A stretch of 64,000 bases of DNA. Origin: GCA-020356105 sp964347475 (lineage in GTDB: Bacteria; Pseudomonadota; Alphaproteobacteria; UBA8366; JADFVY01). The stretch lies in assembly GCA_964347475.1 (NCBI GenBank), contig CAYFYY010000006.1:1-64000 (forward strand). The letters run 5' to 3'. The notes under the pieces were generated by a model, which saw nothing but the letters and a program-made list of their open reading frames with translations, was not told where the DNA came from and did not search any database. A program made the position numbers and the translations under genes. Within the stretch, counting starts at the first letter, position 1. Every line of letters begins with the position of its first letter. Below, one piece after another: positions 18,031-26,461 of the stretch.

Positions 18031-19153
18031 GGCCGGGCCCTCCTTCGCGGACCATCGGCAACAGAACTCGGAAGATCGTGCGCCGCGGCCGGCTTTCAAC
18101 GTCGATCACGCCGCCGAGCTCGCCAATCAGTTTGGCGACCAGCGGCAGGCCCAGCCCGGTGCCCCCCGGTTTGGTCGTGACGAACGGATCGAAGATGTGC
18201 GGCCGCAGGTCTTCCGGGATACCGGATCCATTGTCCTGAACAGTAACAACCAGAGGCAGCTGCATCGGCGTGTCGCCGCTTGGTGCCGCAAGCCGCACGC
18301 CATGCTGGTATCCGGTCGTCACGATGATTTCGCCTCCGTCCTTGGGCGCCGCCTCTGCCGCGTTCTTGACCAAGTTCAGGAACGCCTGGATGAGGCGGTC
18401 GCTGTTCCCGTAGACCGGCGGCAGCGATGGATCGTAACGCTCGGTAAAGCGCACGTGCGAGGCAAAGCCGGTACGTGCGAGCGAAAGGACACGCTCAAGC
18501 ACTTCATGGATATTGACCGGACCCAGCGCGTCGAGCGGCATATCGCCGGTAAAGGCTTCCATCCGATCGATCAGCCGGACGATCCGGTCCGCTTCCTCAA
18601 CGATGAGGCGCGTCAGCTGCGCGTCCTCGGGGCCTAGCGACTGTTCGAGCAGTTGTGCGGCGCCACGCACGCCGGACAGCGGGTTCTTGATCTCGTGCGC
18701 CAGCAGCGACGCCATTGCCGAGACTGACCGCGTCGAGTCGCGGTGTGTCAGCGATCTGTCGATCTTGCCGGCGATCGACTGTTCTTGGAGGGTCAGGACA
18801 ATCCGTTCCTCGCACTCGGCCATCGGCGCCGCATCGACGCGAATGAGATGCTCGCCGATCCGTGGCGTATCCAGACGCACCGCATGCTGCGACATGCTGC
18901 TGCCACTGCGCCGGACACGTTCGACGAGGAGGAGGACCGGGCTGTCATGCGGGATGATATCGGCAAGCGCTTTCGTCCGCAGATAAGCGGCACTGGCCTG
19001 GAACATTTGCTCGGCAGCGCCATTGACGAAGACGATGTCGCTCCCGGGACCGTCGATGACGAGTACCGGATCCGGCAGCGCATTCAGCACGGCGGTGCCG
19101 TCGACCTCGATCGGTTCGGATAATTGATGGTCCTGTTCCTGCAAGACGTCCAC
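18023..19153 (-). CDS. ntrB: Nitrogen regulation sensor kinase NtrB
   Basis: 376 residues from a GTG. Soluble kinase: N-terminal PAS domain (LNALPDPVLVIDGPG), HisKA with phospho-His about residue 153 (LLAHEIKNPLSG), and ATPase with N box (FLNLVKNAAEA) and G boxes (DNGSGIP; GTGLGLPLV). It phosphorylates or dephosphorylates NtrC under control of PII proteins. First gene of the long minus-strand run; the 152-base gap upstream should hold its promoter. In many relatives dusB precedes ntrB; here it does not. Confidence 0.95.
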   Translation of the reverse strand: MDVLQEQDHQLSEPIEVDGTAVLNALPDPVLVIDGPGSDIVFVNGAAEQMFQASAAYLRTKALADIIPHDSPVLLLVERVRRSGSSMSQHAVRLDTPRIGEHLIRVDAAPMAECEERIVLTLQEQSIAGKIDRSLTHRDSTRSVSAMASLLAHEIKNPLSGVRGAAQLLEQSLGPEDAQLTRLIVEEADRIVRLIDRMEAFTGDMPLDALGPVNIHEVLERVLSLARTGFASHVRFTERYDPSLPPVYGNSDRLIQAFLNLVKNAAEAAPKDGGEIIVTTGYQHGVRLAAPSGDTPMQLPLVVTVQDNGSGIPEDLRPHIFDPFVTTKPGGTGLGLPLVAKLIGELGGVIDVESRPRRTIFRVLLPMVREGGPGHA

Positions 19154-19305
19154 GGCTTCTGCTTCGCGTATGTAACGGCTTTACGTGGGAAAAATTCGGG
19201 CACTTGATCAATGTTTGTGCGCAGTGCTGACCTGCTCGAAATTTGGGCAATTAACCCAGATTACCGCTCAAAGGCAAGGGATAACAAGTCGGCGGCCAGC
19301 CCACG

Positions 19306-20106
19306 TCACACCAGAACGACGTCCTGGACGAATTTCACACCCGGAAAACCCAGGGTCACCAGCAGATAGGCGACGAGGAGGAGTCGGGCTACCCTGCGTC
19401 CGCGCAGGCCGGTGCGGTAATGCGCGAACAGCAAGCCAGCGATGACCGCGAAGCCGCCAAAAGTTAGCAGCGTCTTGTGATCGAAGGCGAGCAGATCACC
19501 GGTGGACAGGAGTTGCAGACCCATACCGGTCACCAGGCCAAGGCCGAGCACGATCTCGGAGGCCGCCAGTAGCCCGACCTGAAGGCGCTCGGCATCAGCC
19601 ACGGACGGCAGAAGGTCCGACAGGGCGCTGCGCCGTTTGGCCCGCATCCCGTGCTCCCTGAGCAAGACCGCAAGGCCGGCGATCGCTGCCAGGGTCAGCA
19701 GTCCGTAGGTCGCCACCGCAATGACCACGTGGAAAAGGATCCAGCCGTCGCGCAATGCTTCCGGCATCGGTCCGCGCGGCGCCTGTTCCCAGATCGTGGC
19801 AATTAGGCCAAGAAGGATCAGGTACGGAAACAACAGCGGTGCAAGCCGCCACCCTTCACGCGACAGCCCGGTGACGACGGCAAACAACAGGATGCTGGCG
19901 AACACGGTCACCCACAACGTTTCCGCCAGACCCGTGCTCCAAACGCCGCCGAACCGTACCGCTATCAGCGCCAGCGGCCCGACGCCGGCGACGACGGTGA
20001 ACAACCAGAACAAAGGAGAGCGGTTGCCGATGCCGCGCCAGGCGGCAACGGCAGCTGGAACGAGTGCAAACAGGGCGGAAAGGGACAGAACCGTCGAACT
20101 GCTCAT
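19306..20106 (-). CDS. CcsA/YpjD-like cytochrome c assembly membrane protein
   Basis: 266 residues from ATG 20106; the frame extends upstream through ispDF but codes nothing plausible there. About eight hydrophobic helices run from end to end, with a CcmC/CcsA-type core (HVVIAVATYGLLTLAAIAGL, then a short charged loop and FDHKTLLTFGGF). The tryptophan-rich WWD haem-handling motif of true CcmC/CcsA is not evident, so it belongs with the YpjD-like relatives whose function is unsettled. Divergent from ispDF and separated from ntrB by 152 bases. Confidence 0.75.
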   Translation of the reverse strand: MSSSTVLSLSALFALVPAAVAAWRGIGNRSPLFWLFTVVAGVGPLALIAVRFGGVWSTGLAETLWVTVFASILLFAVVTGLSREGWRLAPLLFPYLILLGLIATIWEQAPRGPMPEALRDGWILFHVVIAVATYGLLTLAAIAGLAVLLREHGMRAKRRSALSDLLPSVADAERLQVGLLAASEIVLGLGLVTGMGLQLLSTGDLLAFDHKTLLTFGGFAVIAGLLFAHYRTGLRGRRVARLLLVAYLLVTLGFPGVKFVQDVVLV

Positions 20107-20208
20107 GGCGCGCGCACTATACCACCGAACCCGACGTGACAAAGCAAACGCTTGGCAGTACCAGTGGAACTGTACAAAATGCCGCAGCTCTTCGACAGGG
20201 GATACGAC

Positions 20209-21357
20209 ATGGCCGATGCCGTCGCCTTGATTGTCGCGGCCGGACGGGGGCGCAGGGCCGGCGGCGGCGTGCCGAAACAGTATCGTATGCTCGTCGGTCA
20301 GAGCGTCCTGCGACGCAGCTGCGCCTGTTTTCTCCGGCATCCGCACGTCGCCTCTGTCCGCGTCGTCATCCATCCGGACGATCGGGCCCGCTATGACGAG
20401 GCGACTGCCGGTCTCGGCCTGCCGCCCCCGATAAGCGGCGGTGCCAGCCGCCACGAATCATGCCGGAATGGACTGGAGGCGCTCGCCGATGATGCGCCGC
20501 ACCTCGTGCTGATCCACGACGCCGCCCGCCCCTTGGTGAACCGTCCGATTGTCGACCGGGTGCTCGATGCCCTCGCGACGGCACCGGCAGCAATTCCGGC
20601 AATTCCGGTGAACGACACCCTCAAGACGGCCGGCCCCGATAATCGCGTTTCAGCAACAATACCGCGCCAGGTACTCTGGCGTGCCCAGACTCCCCAAGGG
20701 TTCGAGTATGCCGCAATACTCGACGCGCATCGTCATGTCGATGCCACTGACCTGACCGATGATGCCGCAATCGCCGAAGCCGCCGGCGTCCCGGTTACGC
20801 TCGTGGCCGGAAGCGAGGACAATTTCAAGATTACCGAGGAGGAGGATTTCAAGCGTGCGGCAGTGTTGCTGTCATCCCGGGGCGACATCCGGGTCGGAAC
20901 CGGGTTCGACGTTCATCGATTTGTTGAGGGGAATGGTTTATATATTTGCGGTTTATGGATTTCTCACGATAAAGGTGTCGCGGGACATTCCGATGCGGAC
21001 GTCGCCCTGCATGCGCTGACGGATGCCGTACTGGGGGCCTTGGGCGATGCCGATATCGGCGATCATTTTCCGCCCTCCGATCCGCGCTGGCGCGATGCCG
21101 ATTCAGCCCTGTTCCTGCAGCAGGCCGTATCACTGGTGGCTGCGCGCGGTGGCGAAATCCGGCACCTCGACGTGACGTTGATCTGCGAGGCGCCGAGGAT
21201 CGGCCCCCACCGCGCGGCCATGAAGGCGCGAGTGGCTGAAGTCGCGGGCGTCCCGGTCGATCGTGTCAGTGTGAAGGCGACCACCACAGAGGGGCTCGGC
21301 TTCACCGGGCGGCGCGAGGGCATCGCCGCACAGGCGGCGGCAACGATTCGGCTATGA
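20209..21357 (+). CDS. ispDF: Bifunctional IspD/IspF (MEP pathway)
   Basis: 382 residues from ATG 20209, seven bases after GGGG; earlier TTG/ATG codons lack a site. IspD half, about 1-220: AAGRGRRAGGGVPKQY CTP-binding loop and LIHDAARPLV. IspF half from about 226: RVGTGFDVHRF with zinc-binding Asp and His, GHSDADV and TTEGLGFTGR. It converts MEP to CDP-ME and later CDP-MEP to the cyclodiphosphate, skipping the IspE step made elsewhere. Fusion is common in alphaproteobacteria. A short AT-rich patch with two TTA codons (20938, 20953) sits at the start of the IspF half. Overlaps pgpA by four bases. Confidence 0.96.
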   Translation: MADAVALIVAAGRGRRAGGGVPKQYRMLVGQSVLRRSCACFLRHPHVASVRVVIHPDDRARYDEATAGLGLPPPISGGASRHESCRNGLEALADDAPHLVLIHDAARPLVNRPIVDRVLDALATAPAAIPAIPVNDTLKTAGPDNRVSATIPRQVLWRAQTPQGFEYAAILDAHRHVDATDLTDDAAIAEAAGVPVTLVAGSEDNFKITEEEDFKRAAVLLSSRGDIRVGTGFDVHRFVEGNGLYICGLWISHDKGVAGHSDADVALHALTDAVLGALGDADIGDHFPPSDPRWRDADSALFLQQAVSLVAARGGEIRHLDVTLICEAPRIGPHRAAMKARVAEVAGVPVDRVSVKATTTEGLGFTGRREGIAAQAAATIRL

Positions 21358-21839
21358 GCGGCAAGATACCCGCGACGCTGCCGGTTTGGCATCCGGCGTT
21401 TGTCCTCGCAACGTGGTTCGGCAGCGGTCTGCTTCCGAGAATTCCAGGGACGTGGGGCTCTGCCGCCGCCCTACCCTTTGCCTGGGCGATTGCATGGTAT
21501 GGCGGTCCCTGGGCGCTACTCGCGGCCGCACTCATAGCGTTCGTCACAGGTGTCTGGGCTGCCGACGTTTACGGCCGGCATTCCGGTATCAAGGATGCCG
21601 GACCGATCGTCATCGACGAAGTGGCAGGGCAGTGGCTGACGCTTGCGCTATTCAGCCCGGATCCGACGACGTATATCGCAGGTTTCATTCTGTTCCGTGT
21701 GGCAGACATCGCCAAGCCCTGGCCGGCCAACTGGGCGGACAGCAAGCTCGAAGGGGGTATGGGTGTCATGCTCGATGACATGATTGCAGGCGTCTATGCG
21801 GGCCTCGCGCTTTATGCCCTGCTGTGGATGATCGGGTAA
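21354..21839 (+). CDS. pgpA: Phosphatidylglycerophosphatase A
   Basis: 161 residues, integral membrane enzyme that removes phosphate from phosphatidylglycerophosphate to give phosphatidylglycerol. Family marks are WFGSGLLPRIPGTWGS near 23-38 and the catalytic acidic segment VIDEVAGQWLTL around 86-97, plus LDDMIAGVYAG. Four or so hydrophobic helices. Start overlaps the ispDF stop (ATGA) and its TAA overlaps the next start, so the three plus-strand genes are coupled. Confidence 0.94.
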   Translation: MSGKIPATLPVWHPAFVLATWFGSGLLPRIPGTWGSAAALPFAWAIAWYGGPWALLAAALIAFVTGVWAADVYGRHSGIKDAGPIVIDEVAGQWLTLALFSPDPTTYIAGFILFRVADIAKPWPANWADSKLEGGMGVMLDDMIAGVYAGLALYALLWMIG

Positions 21840-22336
21840 TGGCGACGCTTCCATCTGTGTTGGTGAAGCGTGCGGAATCCGTAATGACGGCGCTGGACAG
21901 GGCCGGGCTCAAGCTCGCGACGGCGGAGTCGTGCACGGGCGGGCTGATCGCCGCCTGCATGACGGAATTGGCCGGATCGTCCCACGTTTTCGATCGCGGT
22001 TTCGTAACTTACGCGAACGAGGCCAAGGCCGAACTTCTGGACGTTCCGGAAATGCTCTTGATCGAACATGGCGCGGTCAGCGACCCGGTGGCCGGGACGA
22101 TGGCTCAGGGGACACTCAAGCATTCCCGCGCCGATATCGCCGTCGCCGTCACCGGGATTGTAGGGCCAGCAGGCGGCAGCGCCGAAAAACCGGTCGGACT
22201 GGTGTTCATCGCCGGCGCCCGTCGCGATGGGCACACGCGCGTCGACCGACATCTGTTCCGAGGAAACAGGGCGCAAATTCGCGAAGCCGCCGTGCTGGCG
22301 GCGCTGGACCTTGCGCTCAGTCTTGTGGAGGTTTGA
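21839..22336 (+). CDS. CinA-family C-terminal domain protein (PncC-type NMN amidase)
   Basis: 165 residues from the ATG of TAATG at the pgpA stop. Only the C-terminal CinA domain is present: TAESCTGGLIAACMTELAGSS carries the serine nucleophile region and VTGIVGPAGGSAEKPVGLVFIA is the second signature. Stand-alone versions hydrolyse nicotinamide mononucleotide to nicotinate mononucleotide in NAD recycling. The 3' end overlaps the convergent XRE gene by 20 bases. Function assigned by family. Confidence 0.9.
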   Translation: MATLPSVLVKRAESVMTALDRAGLKLATAESCTGGLIAACMTELAGSSHVFDRGFVTYANEAKAELLDVPEMLLIEHGAVSDPVAGTMAQGTLKHSRADIAVAVTGIVGPAGGSAEKPVGLVFIAGARRDGHTRVDRHLFRGNRAQIREAAVLAALDLALSLVEV

Positions 22337-23033
22337 GCAACAGGGCGACGAGATCGCGCATCGGATGACCCGGCCGCCGCGCGAAATTGAGCAGATGCCC
22401 GTCCCAGCTGTCGAACACGTTGAACAGGTCGCGCGGGTGTTCCATGCGCCGCCACTGCATATCCCGCAAGCGCGACACGGTCTCGGCGATGTCCGCCGTG
22501 CTGGTGTCCTCCAGCACCCGGCCGAGATAGTACAGCTTGTCCGCGTGAAAGGCATAGCAGGCCAACAAGATACCGGCGACCTCTGCGGCACGGCTGTCAT
22601 TCTCAACCGTGAAATCGACCAGATCGAACAGGACCGTCCGACTGCGCCCCTCGATCAGCAGGCAGATGCGCGGCGCCGTGGCGTCGACCCGCCCGCTCAG
22701 CCGGGCAAAAAAGAGAACTCTGCGGATACGCACCAGTGAGGCCGGACCGACCGTCTCAAGGACGCGCTGGCTCGCGAACAGCGTGTCGTAGGAGCTTGGC
22801 CGCGACAAGCGGTGCAGGCGGACCTCCTCGGTCAATCCGTCGTCGCCCACCTCGACTCCGACAGTGGCGAGCGCACGCTCGATGGCGGCCAGCGTGCTGC
22901 TGCGCGGGTCGGCGACACCGCGCTCGATGTTGTTCAACGTCGCAAGTGATATCCCTGCCGCACGCGCAAGGTCCTTCTGCTTGATCTCGAGCATCGCGCG
23001 CGCGGCGCGAATCTGCCGTGGTGTGATGGTCAC
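22317..23033 (-). CDS. XRE-family transcriptional regulator with unrecognised C-terminal domain
   Basis: 238 residues from a GTG with AAGG just upstream. Residues 1-65 form a Cro/C1-type HTH (QKDLARAAGISLATLNNIERG) of the sort found in phage-repressor-like chromosomal regulators. The remaining 170 residues are soluble, Arg-rich and not recognised by me; SGRVDATAPRICLLIEGRSR and RRMEHPRDLFNVFDSWDGHLL are its most striking stretches. The end of the latter suggests a PAS-like or small-ligand fold, but that is a guess. Two AT-rich near-palindromes upstream may be operators. Confidence 0.75.
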   Translation of the reverse strand: MTITPRQIRAARAMLEIKQKDLARAAGISLATLNNIERGVADPRSSTLAAIERALATVGVEVGDDGLTEEVRLHRLSRPSSYDTLFASQRVLETVGPASLVRIRRVLFFARLSGRVDATAPRICLLIEGRSRTVLFDLVDFTVENDSRAAEVAGILLACYAFHADKLYYLGRVLEDTSTADIAETVSRLRDMQWRRMEHPRDLFNVFDSWDGHLLNFARRPGHPMRDLVALLLKPPQD

Positions 23034-23068
23034 CAGCCTTCGACCCCCCGCCGAATCAGTGGGACCAT

Positions 23069-23208
23069 ACTAAAAATTAGGTGCGATGCCTAGTTTCTTA
23101 CGCACTGTCCGGTTTCCGGGCCATGCGGATCCCGCGTCGCCGCCACGAACGACCCGACGACCTCAACCACACTGAATTGCGTCCAACGGGATTCTACTAA
23201 AATTTAAG
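23069..23208. promoter_or_regulatory. Two related AT-rich near-palindromes upstream of the XRE gene
   Basis: ACTAAAAATTAG at 23069-23080 and ACTAAAATTTAAG at 23196-23208 share a core, about 127 bases apart. The first has CTAA/TTAG arms and sits 36 bases before the GTG. They stand out in a GC-rich background in the 214-base gap between the XRE gene and the Coq10-like gene. Autoregulatory operators are inferred. Confidence 0.3.
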
Positions 23209-23247
23209 TATTATTCGTTACAACAGCGTATCGGTTCCGAACGGCCT

Positions 23248-23700
23248 TCAGTTCGCCGGGGTGTCGGTCCCGTACAGGCGGCCGGCCCGGGCTTCGAAGG
23301 CGGAAACCATGCGCCTCACTGCCTCGTTGAACAGCACCCCCATGATCCGCTGAAGGATACGCGAGCGGAACTCGAAATCGATAAAGAAGTCAATTTCGCA
23401 TGCGTCGCCGGGCAACGCGTTGAAAATCCAGTGATTGTTGAGGTAGCGGAACGGGCCGTCGAGATAGGCGACGTCGATGCGCATGCCGGGCCGGTCAAGC
23501 GTCACGCGGCTCGTGAACCGTTCGCGAATGCCCTTGAACCCGATGATCAGGTCGGCAACGATGACGTTGTCCCGTCGGCTTCGAATGCGCGCGCCAAGGC
23601 ACCACGGCAGGAACTCGGGGTACTGCTCGACGCCCGCGACGAGGTCGAACATCTGGTCCGGGCGGTAGGGGAGCACCCGTTTTTCCGCGTGCGTGGCCAT
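23248..23700 (-). CDS. Coq10/RatA-like START-domain protein
   Basis: 150 residues from ATG 23700. Single SRPBCC/polyketide-cyclase fold beginning AEKRVLPYRPDQMFDLVAGVEQYPEFLPWC, the family hallmark, and ending with the long helix FNEAVRRMVSAFEARA. Relatives are mitochondrial Coq10, which chaperones ubiquinone, and bacterial RatA, reported to affect ribosome assembly in E. coli. Next to lipA, 13 bases after its stop, as in most alphaproteobacteria, which points to respiration rather than a toxin role. Confidence 0.88.
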   Translation of the reverse strand: MATHAEKRVLPYRPDQMFDLVAGVEQYPEFLPWCLGARIRSRRDNVIVADLIIGFKGIRERFTSRVTLDRPGMRIDVAYLDGPFRYLNNHWIFNALPGDACEIDFFIDFEFRSRILQRIMGVLFNEAVRRMVSAFEARAGRLYGTDTPAN

Positions 23701-23713
23701 GGTCGGGAGCGGG

Positions 23714-24658
23714 TCAGCCTTGCTGCTGCGCCTCGCGGGCTGCGCGGAGCCGCGCAAAATCCTCCCCGGCATGGTAGGAAGACCGCGTCAGCGGCGCACT
23801 CGCAACCAGAAGGAAACCCTTGCCGCGGGCAACAGCCGCGTGTTCGTTGAACTCCTGGGGCGTGACGAACCGGTCGACCGGTGCATGCTTGCGGGTCGGT
23901 TGGAGGTACTGGCCGATCGTCAGAAAATCAACGTCCGCCGCCCGGAGATCGTCCATCACCTGACCAACCTCCTCGCGCGTCTCGCCCAGCCCGACCATCA
24001 GCCCGGATTTGGTGAACATGGATGGATCGATGCGCTTGACCCGATGCAGCAGCTCGAGACTGGTGAAATAGCGTGCACCCGGGCGAATCGCCGGGTATAG
24101 CCTGGGTACCGTTTCGAGGTTGTGGTTGAATACGTCGGGCCGGGCCGCGGTCACAATCTCGATGGCACCGTCCCGGTCCTTGAAATCCGGTGTCAGGACC
24201 TCGATGGTGGTGTTCGGTGCCTCCTCACGGATCGCTCGAATCACCTTCGCGAAATGATCGGCTCCGCCATCGGCAAGGTCGTCACGGTCGACCGAAGTGA
24301 CGACGACGTGTTCGAGTCCGAGCTGGGCCACCGCAAGCGCAACGTTCAGGGGCTCCATCGGGTCGAGCGGCGCCGGCCGGCCGGTGGCGACGTTGCAGAA
24401 CGCGCAGGCGCGGGTGCATACATCGCCCATGATCATCATGGTGGCGTGCCGCTTGGCCCAGCATTCACCGATATTGGGACACGCCGCCTCCTCGCAAACG
24501 GTATGCAGCCGGTTGTCCCGCACGATTCTGCGAGTCTCGTGGTATTCCCTGGAAACCGGCGCCTTGACGCGGATCCAGTCGGGCTTGCGCGCCACCGGGT
24601 TGTCGGGCCGATTGCGTTTCTCGGGATGCCGCGGTCTGGGGGCCGCACCGATGCTCAT
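23714..24658 (-). CDS. lipA: Lipoyl synthase
   Basis: 314 residues from ATG 24658; an in-frame start at 24718 would add 20 residues and overlap lpdA by 32 bases. The auxiliary iron-sulphur cluster cysteines are C55, C60 and C66 (CEEAACPNIGEC), the radical SAM cluster cysteines C81, C85 and C88 (CTRACAFC), and the C-terminal serine is in LTRSSYHAGEDF. It inserts two sulphurs into octanoyl-E2 to make lipoate. Lying directly after lpdA and pdh genes, it supplies the cofactor for the complex encoded beside it. Confidence 0.96.
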   Translation of the reverse strand: MSIGAAPRPRHPEKRNRPDNPVARKPDWIRVKAPVSREYHETRRIVRDNRLHTVCEEAACPNIGECWAKRHATMMIMGDVCTRACAFCNVATGRPAPLDPMEPLNVALAVAQLGLEHVVVTSVDRDDLADGGADHFAKVIRAIREEAPNTTIEVLTPDFKDRDGAIEIVTAARPDVFNHNLETVPRLYPAIRPGARYFTSLELLHRVKRIDPSMFTKSGLMVGLGETREEVGQVMDDLRAADVDFLTIGQYLQPTRKHAPVDRFVTPQEFNEHAAVARGKGFLLVASAPLTRSSYHAGEDFARLRAAREAQQQG

Positions 24659-24686
24659 GCCACTTTCTTTCAGCAACTCGTGAACT

Positions 24687-26090
24687 TCAGATGTGGATGA
24701 CGCGTCCGTAGGCGTCAAGCACGGACTCGTGCATCATCTCGCTCAATGTCGGATGCGGGAAGACGGTGTGGATCAGCTCCGCCTCGGTGGTTTCCAGCCC
24801 CATCGCGACGACATAGCCCTGGATCAACTCGGTCACCTCCGCGCCGACCATGTGCGCACCGAGCAATTCCCCTGTCTTTTCGTCGAAGACGGTTTTGATC
24901 ATGCCTTCCGGCTCGCCCAATGCGATCGCCTTGCCGTTTCCTGCGAACGGAAACCGGCCGATGCGTACCTTGCGTCCTGATTCCTTGGCCTTGGCCTCGG
25001 TAAGGCCGACGCTGGCGACCTGGGGATGGCAATAGGTACAGCCGGGGATCCGCGCCTTGTTCATGGGATGGACGTCCTTCAGACCGGCGATCTTCTCGAT
25101 GCAGACGATTCCCTCGTGGCTCGCCTTGTGCGCTAACATCGGCGGGCCCGCGACGTCCCCGATTGCGTAGACTCCCGGCTCGTCGGTGCGACCGAAACCG
25201 TCGGCGACGATGCAGCCGCGATCGACCTTCACCTTGGTTCCCTCGAGCCCCAGATCCTCGACGTTGCCGACGACGCCGACGGCCGAGATTACGCGCTCGA
25301 CAGTGATCTCGCTCTTCTTGCCCTTCTCGTTCTCGACAGTAGCGGTGACCGTATCCTTGCCCTTCTTCAACCCGGTCACCTTGGCCCCCGTGATGATTGT
25401 CATGCCGTCCTTCTCGAACTGCTTGTGGGCCAGCGCAGCGATCTCCGCGTCTTCGATCGGCAGGATCTGCGGCAGCACTTCGACAACCGTCACCGCTGCC
25501 CCGAGCGTTCTGAAAAAGCTGGCAAATTCGATGCCGATAGCGCCGGACCCGACGACAAGGAGCGATTTCGGCATCGTATCGGGCACCAGCGCTTCCATGT
25601 ACGACCACACGAACTTGCCGTCCGGCTCCAAGCCCGGCAGCGCGCGCGCACGTGCGCCGGTCGCCAGGATGACGTGCTTGGCCGTAAGAGTGGCCACGGG
25701 CTTTCCTTCCTTGGTGACGCGGACCTTACCGGAGCCCTCCAGCCGGCCTTCGCCATCGAATACCGCAACCTTGTTCTTCTTTAAAAGGAAGCCGACGCCA
25801 CCACTGAGCTTCTTCGAAACCTTGCGTGACCGTTCGACAATCTTGCCGAGGTCGAACCCCACTTTTCCCGCCGTGAGCCCGTATTCGGCGGCATGGTTCA
25901 TGTTGCGGTAGACTTCGGCCGAGCGCAGCAGCGCCTTGGTCGGTATACAGCCCCAGTTGAGGCAGATTCCGCCGAGATGCTTGCGTTCGACGACGGCGGC
26001 GTTGAGACCAAGCTGCGCAGCCCGGATCGCGGTCACATATCCCCCGGGGCCGCCGCCGATGATGACGACGTCGAATTTGCTGTCTGCCAT
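24687..26090 (-). CDS. lpdA: Dihydrolipoamide dehydrogenase (E3)
   Basis: 467 residues from ATG 26090, eight bases after AGGA; a TTG two codons upstream is less likely. FAD-binding GGGPGG at 12-17, redox-active disulphide C43/C48 in GICLNWGCIP, NAD-binding GSGAIGIEFA near 180 and the C-terminal catalytic His in HTVFPHPTLSEMMHE. It reoxidises dihydrolipoyl-E2. Last enzyme gene of the pdh cluster, two bases after the cupin gene stop. Confidence 0.96.
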   Translation of the reverse strand: MADSKFDVVIIGGGPGGYVTAIRAAQLGLNAAVVERKHLGGICLNWGCIPTKALLRSAEVYRNMNHAAEYGLTAGKVGFDLGKIVERSRKVSKKLSGGVGFLLKKNKVAVFDGEGRLEGSGKVRVTKEGKPVATLTAKHVILATGARARALPGLEPDGKFVWSYMEALVPDTMPKSLLVVGSGAIGIEFASFFRTLGAAVTVVEVLPQILPIEDAEIAALAHKQFEKDGMTIITGAKVTGLKKGKDTVTATVENEKGKKSEITVERVISAVGVVGNVEDLGLEGTKVKVDRGCIVADGFGRTDEPGVYAIGDVAGPPMLAHKASHEGIVCIEKIAGLKDVHPMNKARIPGCTYCHPQVASVGLTEAKAKESGRKVRIGRFPFAGNGKAIALGEPEGMIKTVFDEKTGELLGAHMVGAEVTELIQGYVVAMGLETTEAELIHTVFPHPTLSEMMHESVLDAYGRVIHI

Positions 26091-26092
26091 GG

Positions 26093-26455
26093 TCAAATCC
26101 TGTCCAGCGTTTGGCGGGTGAGTTCGCTAACGGCTGCATCGCCGGTGTTGACGACGCCACCACGTTCGAAAAGCATGACCTCGCATTCCCGGTTCGCGCG
26201 CGGACGGTGTTCCACGCCCTTCGGAACCACCAGGAGCTCGCCCTGTCCCAGGTCCACCGAACGGTCGCGGAAGTCGATCGTCATGCGTCCGCGAACGACG
26301 AAAAACAGCTCGTCCTCTATGTCGTGCTTGTGCCAGACGAATTCGCCTTGCACCTTGACCAGCTTAATGTCGTAGTCGTCGACCGTGCCGACGAGCCGCG
26401 GAGTCCAGTGATCTTCGAACAGGGCGAATTTCTCGGCCAGATTGACTTTGTTCAT
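26093..26455 (-). CDS. Cupin-domain protein inside the pdh cluster
   Basis: 120 residues, a single cupin barrel. Metal-binding motif 1 is WHKHDIEDELFFVVRG (H, H, E) and motif 2 is VPKGVEHRPRA with a conserved His. No signal peptide or DNA-binding domain. It lies six bases after pdhC and two bases before lpdA, so it is co-transcribed with the complex, but no role in pyruvate oxidation is established for such proteins. It could be a small sugar/keto-acid enzyme or a sensor; I do not assign a substrate. Confidence 0.85.
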   Translation of the reverse strand: MNKVNLAEKFALFEDHWTPRLVGTVDDYDIKLVKVQGEFVWHKHDIEDELFFVVRGRMTIDFRDRSVDLGQGELLVVPKGVEHRPRANRECEVMLFERGGVVNTGDAAVSELTRQTLDRI

Positions 26456-26461
26456 GGTGCC

